DNA from: Limnoglobus sp.
GTDB lineage: Bacteria > Planctomycetota > Planctomycetia > Gemmatales > Gemmataceae
Reading direction: 5' to 3'
DNA: 11,350 nt
Assembly (NCBI GenBank): GCA_025353985.1
Contig: JANXNT010000177.1
Location: 1 to 11,350, forward strand
Notes under the pieces: model-generated
Database searches by the model: none
What the model was told of the DNA's origin: nothing
What the model saw: the letters and a program-made list of their open reading frames with translations, nothing else
Shown: in pieces, positions 6,879 through 11,350 of the stretch
Numbering within the stretch: position 1 is the stretch's first letter
Layout of the letters: each line of letters opens with the position of its first letter
Position numbers and translations under genes: made by a program

Positions 6879-7666
6879 TATGCCGCTTTGCGGGTCGGTT
6901 CGGGCGCGACATCGCGTTTGGGTGCCAGTACGGGCACGATGCGGCCCCGCCATTCGCGGCGGATCCGCCAGAGTTCGCGAAGCATTTTGAGGACCGTACC
7001 CGAACCCGTCGTGCTGACGCCGTCTTCGTACCGAACCCTTACGGGGACTTCCGTCACGGGTATTGCGGCAATTCGGCACGCAGTCAGGAGTTCGCAGTCG
7101 AAGCCGAAGCCATCGCAGGTCATTTCGGGCATCAAGCGATTCACCACGTCGGCCGTCATGCCCTTCAGGCCCGCTTGCGTATCGCGTTGACGTAGCGATA
7201 ACAGTATGCGGGCCGCTTTGCCGAACACCGCACTTTGCATCCGGCGGCGGTACGCATAACCCAGGCAGCGCACGGGTAAGAGCATTTCGCTATCGGGGTG
7301 TGCCCGCGATGCGATCGCGACTTGCGCACCGCAAAGGAGTTCCTCCGCGACGCGGGCAATGTCTTCGAAGCGATACGCAAGATCGACATCGGTGAAAATG
7401 CGATATTGCCCGCGTGCGGCCTGCAATCCGGTGCGTACTGCGTAGCCTTTACCGCGATTGGGCGAATACGCCACGAACCGCATTCGCGGGTCGTTCGTAT
7501 CGTCGGACAGCCGTTGCAATCGTTCGGGGGAATCGTCGGTGCAGCCATCGCAAACGAAGATGGCTTCCCACGAATCGGCGCGTGTTTCGAAGAACTCGCG
7601 GACTTCGTGCCACGTGCGTTCGACGGCGGAACCCGGATTGTAAGCGGGAAGAACCAGGCTGATCAC
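6878..7666 (-). CDS. GT2 glycosyltransferase, polyprenyl/dolichyl-phosphate sugar synthase type
   Basis: Family 2 glycosyltransferase, predicted to move a sugar from a nucleotide donor to a lipid phosphate or similar acceptor at the inner face of the membrane. With the GTG at 7666 it has 262 residues and starts MISLVLPAYNPG, the usual first strand of the family. Further blocks are CDGCTDDS at 39-46, the donor-binding NRGKGYAVRTGL at 70-81, the DXD motif DVDL at 93-96, and DTQAGLKGM at 162-170, typical of the ALG5/polyprenyl-phosphate glucosyltransferase branch. No C-terminal membrane helices are seen, so membrane contact would be peripheral. The frame is open to an earlier GTG at 7732, adding 22 Arg-rich residues. 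I prefer 7666 because an AGGGA lies 9 bases before it, the family begins there, and a perfect palindrome sits in the extra part. It is co-transcribed with the deacetylase. Confidence 0.85.
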   Translation of the reverse strand: MISLVLPAYNPGSAVERTWHEVREFFETRADSWEAIFVCDGCTDDSPERLQRLSDDTNDPRMRFVAYSPNRGKGYAVRTGLQAARGQYRIFTDVDLAYRFEDIARVAEELLCGAQVAIASRAHPDSEMLLPVRCLGYAYRRRMQSAVFGKAARILLSLRQRDTQAGLKGMTADVVNRLMPEMTCDGFGFDCELLTACRIAAIPVTEVPVRVRYEDGVSTTGSGTVLKMLRELWRIRREWRGRIVPVLAPKRDVAPEPTRKAA

Positions 7667-7697
7667 GTTGGGCAATCCCTGCCGAGTGCGAGAGCGG

Positions 7698-7714
7698 CGT
7701 GCCAAATTGGCACG
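7698..7714. promoter_or_regulatory. Perfect 17-bp palindrome, candidate operator
   Basis: CGTGCCAAATTGGCACG is fully symmetric around the central A at 7706. It lies 32 bases upstream of the preferred GTG start of the glycosyltransferase, where a repressor or activator of the sugar pair could bind. A looser pair with the same half-sites, GCCAA at 7824-7828 and TTGGC at 7834-7838, lies further upstream with a different spacing. If the earlier start at 7732 were real, the palindrome would be coding. Confidence 0.45.
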
Positions 7715-8034
7715 GCCGGGGCGACTCACCACGTTAATCGACGCAAACTACCCGGAACTTGGGAACAATTTCAACCCGAACCGCTAAACGGGAGTCTCGG
7801 CGCGACAAACGCACCGAATTTGCGCCAACAATTTTGGCAAGGTACCGTTGAACCGGTTAGACTGAGGATGAGCGTATTCCGCTAGTTTGTCGGGTATTTC
7901 GAATGTGACGACTGTTCCGAACGCGTTTGCCCGGTGGTATTCGAGTTTGGGCGGGATTGGGCAGATTCGGATAGCGACCGCCTACGAGCATCCTTTAGAC
8001 TAAAAATTCCATTAGTTCACGATCCCTTGTGCGG

Positions 8035-8048
8035 GGTGTTTTTACACC
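8035..8048 (+). promoter_or_regulatory. Small hairpin ahead of the VWA gene
   Basis: GGTGT and ACACC enclose a TTTT loop, ending 31 bases before the ATG at 8080 and 16 bases before the AGGAG ribosome site. It could shape the leader RNA. The stem is only five pairs, so chance is a real alternative. Confidence 0.2.
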
Positions 8049-8079
8049 TTAGCCCATTGCAACCAGGAGCGCCAGGGCA

Positions 8080-11000
8080 ATGACAATCGTCAAACGGCTT
8101 CGGCTATTGACGGCCATTCTCGGTGGGGCGGCTGCGACCGTTGCCATCGGTACCACCGTCTTCGGTGAGATTCGTGCCAAACGGGAATCGGCTCCTGCGG
8201 CACCGATCCGAACTGAAGCGAACGTATTGGCCGACGACCTCGCGCGAAACTCATTCGCCGCGAAACCCGCACTCACTTACAAAAACAGCGCCGGGCAAGC
8301 CGCGTTCGCGTGGCAGTTGAAGCCCACCGCCACGCCAGCCCGCGTTCGCGACCGCGATATCATGGTGCTCGTGGATACGTCCGCCAGCCAAGCGGGTCTG
8401 CCGCTGAATCGCGCTCGCAATATTATCGATGGCCTCGCACAATCGGTTGCGGAAACGGACCGCATCGACGTCTGGACGATCAACCTGAACGACCCGAAGG
8501 CGACGCGCTCGCTGACGGAAGGCTTCAAGCCCGCCCGTTCGGAAGCCGTCACCAGTGCATCGGCTCGGCTCGTGGAAACCGAATACGCTGCCGGTGCCAC
8601 CGACCTCAAAGTCGGCCTCGAACGGGCGATGGCGGCATTCGAGCCGAACCCCGGTCGCAACCAAGTCATTCTGTTCCTCGGCGATGGCGAAAGCTCCGCG
8701 AGCCTCGTCCCGTTGAACGAAGCGATCCGCGTCGAACTCGGCGGCAAGATGGATCAACAGAACATCGCGTTCTTCGCGGTGCCGCTCGGTATCAAAGTGA
8801 ACGCGAACAACCTACACGGATTCGCCACGCTCACCGGTGGTGCCGTCGTTCGCCTCACCGAAGACACCACGACGATTCGCGGACAAAGCGCTTTCGTAAC
8901 GCAATTGCGAACCGCGATCGACGTACCGATCGTCAAGGTCACGAAGGTGACCTATTCGAACGAAGCGGTCGAAGTCTTTCCGACGCGGTTGCCACCGTTG
9001 CGTGCCGATCGTGCCACGCTCGTCGTCGGCTCGCTGAAGTCGGATGCCGCTTCGATTACTGCGAAAGTCGAAGGCCTCGTTGCGGGCCAACCCATCACAA
9101 TGGAACTCGCCGAACGCCTGCCGCCATCGGACAGCGAACACTACTTCCTACACGCGATGATCGAGCAATGGCGGAGCGCACCGGTTAAGGACGCACCCGC
9201 AATTCTGGCCGCCGACCGTGCGTTGGCACTGGCCGCCCAGCAATTCCGCCTGTTCCGCGAGGAATTCCTGACGCAAGCCGTCAGCGCGATCAGCACGGAT
9301 CGTCTCGATCATGCCGAGAAGTTGTATCAAGCCGCAGTTAAGATCGACCCGACGAGCAAAGAAGCCGAAGCGGGGATGAAAGTCATCGTCAAGATGCGAA
9401 CGGGCGGCTTGACCCGTCAGCAGATGAAGGCCGGATTATCCGACCGTAATCGGCTGCAAGATTTGTCGAAGGAACCCGCACCGGGCGCGAAGCCAGCGGC
9501 ACCCGCGACCCCCGCACAAGCAGCGAGCGGACTGCAACAAGCTCAGGCCGAACAAGCGGTGCAAGAACAACAATATCGCGTGCTCGTCGATGAGACGATC
9601 CGTAAGGCCCGTCAGCTTTTGGCGACCGACCCCGACACCGCGTACGAAGACCTCAAACGTCAACGCGATGTCGTGCTATCGAACACGCAACTCGGTAACA
9701 CCTACCGTGCGAAACTCGCTGCCGACCTCGAATCGATGATGCAGATGGTTTCGACACAAGGTGGGGCGATCAAGCGGAACCTGTCCGAAGAACGCGAACG
9801 TCTCGCCCAAACTCGCCTGCGAGTCAACGAGTACGCTCGCCAGCAAACGATCGAAGAACAAACGCGATCGCGGATCGACTCGTTCAAGCAACTGATGAAC
9901 CAAGCCCGCTTCGAGTTGGGCCAACAAGAAGCTCAAGTTCTGATCCAAGAGCGAACATCGCGTGGCCTGGCGATCCCCGTCGAAGCGACGGCGGCGTACA
10001 TGATCGGCCAAGCCGCCACGAACCTCCGCGAACACCGCGAACTCGTGCGGATCCGCGAAGACCGTTACCTGCTTACGATGATGCAAGCCGAGAAATCGTT
10101 CATCCCGTATCCAGACGAGCCACCCGTTCACTTCCCGCCCGCAGCCGTGTGGCGCGAACTGACATCGGATCGCGAGAAGTATCGTTCGTCGACGCTCGGT
10201 TCGGATGTTTCGCCGAGTATGCGTCGGACGCAATCGATCATCGACGGCCCGAGTGCCGAGCGCGTGAAGATCGAAACCGAACTCGACGGCATGGCGCTGA
10301 AAGACTTGATCAGCTTCCTGGAGAAGGACCACGGCCTCAAGTTTGTCGTGCTCGAAGACGAGTTCAAATCCGCGGGCGAAACTGCGATCATGGACAAGAA
10401 GCTCACGCTCAAGCAGAAGCTTTACGGCCTCACCGTTGGCTCGTTCCTCGATATCGCGCTCTCGAGCATCGGTGCGACACACATGGTTCGCCCCGAATAC
10501 ATCGAGATTACGACCGTCGAAAAACGTTTGAAGGAAAAGGTCGTACGGGCCTTCGACATCACCGAGCTGGTGTACCAGATTCCGTCGTCGATCAATCAGG
10601 CCGTTCTGCAACAAAACCAAAGCGTTCAGAGCAGTAACCTGTCGCTGTTCGGCCAAGCGAGTTTCGGCGGCAACGCCGGTAACTTCAACTTCGGCGGCGG
10701 TGGCTTCGGCGGTGGTGGTCTTGGTGGTGGTCTTGGTGGTGGTATCGGCGGCATCGGTGGTGGTCGCGGTGGAGCCGGTGGCGGTGGCGGCCAGATTCAG
10801 GGTGGTTTCGGTGGCGGTGCTGCACAAAATCTGGGTGCCGGTGGTGGTGTAACCGGCGTCGGTGGTGGCCAAGTCGGCCAGTTCGGTAACCTCGGTGGCC
10901 AGTTCGGTATTCAAGGAAACTCGCTCCCGAACTACCAACTGATTACGACGCTGATTACGGAAGTTGTCGCACGTGGCGAATGGGCAACCGTCAACCAGCA

Positions 11001-11350
11001 GTTCAACGTCGCCGACCCGAATGGCCAGCCGAATGAAGAAGTCCCCAAACTGTTGCCAGAAGATCAATTGAACTCGCTTGCGTTCTATCCGCCAACGAGT
11101 GCGCTGATCGTCCGAGCGACGGGTAAGTATCATCCCCAGAGCAGCATCAAGCTGAAGAAGGCCGATGGCGGTGCTGCTGGTGGGCCTGGTAATCCGGCAC
11201 GCGGTGGTAACGTTGCCGCAGCGATTGCCGCGGCCGTACCGAAGCCCGGCGACAATGCCGTGGTGGCCGTCGAAAAAGCGAAGCTCAAGCACGCCGCCGA
11301 AGTTGAAGTTACCGGCGTTGCCGCCGAAACTCGCTTGGCCGAACAGCGAC
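8080..11350 (+). CDS. Large secreted VWA-domain protein with STN/secretin-like part (3' end outside window)
   Basis: One frame runs without a stop from ATG 8080 to the window edge, at least 1090 residues; AGGAG lies 10 bases before the ATG. In order: a basic start and hydrophobic segment (about 1-30, signal peptide or anchor); a VWA domain (about 93-260) with an intact MIDAS, DTSAS at 99-103, Thr174 and Asp202 in LFLGDG; a TPR-like unit at about 400-430 (HAEKLYQAAVKIDP); an Ala/Pro linker (about 466-482); a long Gln/Arg/Glu-rich helical region (about 482-690); an STN/secretin-N0-like domain at about 728-815 (ETELDGMALKDLISFLEK, then IEITTVEKRL); a Gly-rich linker (about 862-946); and an N-domain-like piece at 951-1000 and beyond (NYQLITTLI, LNSLAFYPPTSALIVRATG). 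MIDAS domains bind divalent metal and protein ligands; STN domains occur at the front of secretins and TonB receptors. It probably acts in the envelope or on the surface. The substrate and partners are unknown, and whether a secretin barrel follows cannot be seen. Confidence 0.9.
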   Translation, partial: MTIVKRLRLLTAILGGAAATVAIGTTVFGEIRAKRESAPAAPIRTEANVLADDLARNSFAAKPALTYKNSAGQAAFAWQLKPTATPARVRDRDIMVLVDTSASQAGLPLNRARNIIDGLAQSVAETDRIDVWTINLNDPKATRSLTEGFKPARSEAVTSASARLVETEYAAGATDLKVGLERAMAAFEPNPGRNQVILFLGDGESSASLVPLNEAIRVELGGKMDQQNIAFFAVPLGIKVNANNLHGFATLTGGAVVRLTEDTTTIRGQSAFVTQLRTAIDVPIVKVTKVTYSNEAVEVFPTRLPPLRADRATLVVGSLKSDAASITAKVEGLVAGQPITMELAERLPPSDSEHYFLHAMIEQWRSAPVKDAPAILAADRALALAAQQFRLFREEFLTQAVSAISTDRLDHAEKLYQAAVKIDPTSKEAEAGMKVIVKMRTGGLTRQQMKAGLSDRNRLQDLSKEPAPGAKPAAPATPAQAASGLQQAQAEQAVQEQQYRVLVDETIRKARQLLATDPDTAYEDLKRQRDVVLSNTQLGNTYRAKLAADLESMMQMVSTQGGAIKRNLSEERERLAQTRLRVNEYARQQTIEEQTRSRIDSFKQLMNQARFELGQQEAQVLIQERTSRGLAIPVEATAAYMIGQAATNLREHRELVRIREDRYLLTMMQAEKSFIPYPDEPPVHFPPAAVWRELTSDREKYRSSTLGSDVSPSMRRTQSIIDGPSAERVKIETELDGMALKDLISFLEKDHGLKFVVLEDEFKSAGETAIMDKKLTLKQKLYGLTVGSFLDIALSSIGATHMVRPEYIEITTVEKRLKEKVVRAFDITELVYQIPSSINQAVLQQNQSVQSSNLSLFGQASFGGNAGNFNFGGGGFGGGGLGGGLGGGIGGIGGGRGGAGGGGGQIQGGFGGGAAQNLGAGGGVTGVGGGQVGQFGNLGGQFGIQGNSLPNYQLITTLITEVVARGEWATVNQQFNVADPNGQPNEEVPKLLPEDQLNSLAFYPPTSALIVRATGKYHPQSSIKLKKADGGAAGGPGNPARGGNVAAAIAAAVPKPGDNAVVAVEKAKLKHAAEVEVTGVAAETRLAEQR
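10711..10746 (+). repeat. 12-bp tandem repeat coding Gly-Gly-Gly-Leu
   Basis: GGTGGTGGTCTT occurs twice in a row (10711-10722, 10723-10734) and a third copy ends in ATC instead of CTT (10735-10746). The repeat keeps frame and lies inside the Gly-rich linker of the VWA protein. It is probably made by slippage, so linker length may vary between strains. Confidence 0.75.

Larger units (their letters stand above)
7667..8079. other. Divergent intergenic region, glycosyltransferase / VWA protein
   Basis: About 410 bases separate the two divergent genes (347 if the earlier GTG at 7732 is used). It holds a perfect 17-bp palindrome (7698-7714), a looser GCCAA/TTGGC pair (7824-7838), a small hairpin (8035-8048) and the AGGAG ribosome site at 8065-8069. 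No convincing -35/-10 pair was found in either direction, and no small gene or RNA is supported. Confidence 0.5.

Noticed and set aside
6879..7079. Upstream extension of the deacetylase to an earlier start
   Set aside because: It lies inside the glycosyltransferase gene in another frame; the family begins at LLVTADDFG just after the TAATG junction.
9676..11292. A 538-codon open frame on the minus strand inside the VWA gene
   Set aside because: It mirrors the strongly biased codons of the VWA gene; its Thr-rich stretch lies opposite repetitive Ala/Glu/Val codons, and it has no domain signature.

Overview
The window reads as an ordinary stretch of chromosome from a planctomycete, most likely of the Gemmata group. 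This is inferred from three things: moderately high GC with C/G-rich third codon positions, a long secreted VWA protein carrying a secretin-N0-like domain and a Gly-rich linker, and a secreted Tyr/Gln-rich protein of no recognised family. No RNA genes, CRISPR arrays, insertion sequences or integrases were seen.

Left part (1-3004, minus strand): a tightly packed cluster transcribed leftward. It runs purA (adenylosuccinate synthetase), then uppS (undecaprenyl diphosphate synthase), then cdsA (phosphatidate cytidylyltransferase), followed by the first codons of a further gene that leaves the window. purA and uppS overlap in an ATGA; uppS and cdsA are 4 bases apart (or overlap by 14 if a TTG start is used). 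Two steps of envelope lipid synthesis are thus coupled to a purine gene.

Middle (3005-5907): a 318-base intergenic region with a plausible sigma70-like promoter leads to a secreted hypothetical protein on the plus strand (3323-4408). It converges on a minus-strand ATPase of the archaeal/DUF234 type (4441-5907), which has P-loop, winged-helix-like and degenerate nuclease-like parts. Between this ATPase and its upstream neighbour lie two tandem 23-bp dyads (5920-5966), the most striking non-coding signal in the window. They differ at two positions that change together so that the dyad is kept.

Right-middle (5964-7732, minus strand): a GT2 glycosyltransferase of the dolichyl/polyprenyl-phosphate sugar synthase type is followed, with a one-base TAATG overlap, by a YdjC/ChbG/HpnK-type polysaccharide or glycolipid deacetylase. 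The pair probably makes and then deacylates a (lipid-linked) amino sugar. A perfect 17-bp palindrome sits just upstream of the preferred GTG start of the glycosyltransferase.

Right part (8080-11350, plus strand): one uninterrupted reading frame of at least 1090 codons that runs off the window. The order is an N-terminal membrane/signal segment, a VWA domain with an intact MIDAS, a TPR-like unit, a long Gln-rich helical region, a secretin/TonB short N-terminal (STN)-like domain, a Gly-rich linker and a planctomycete-type secretin-N-like segment. It is probably an envelope or surface protein.
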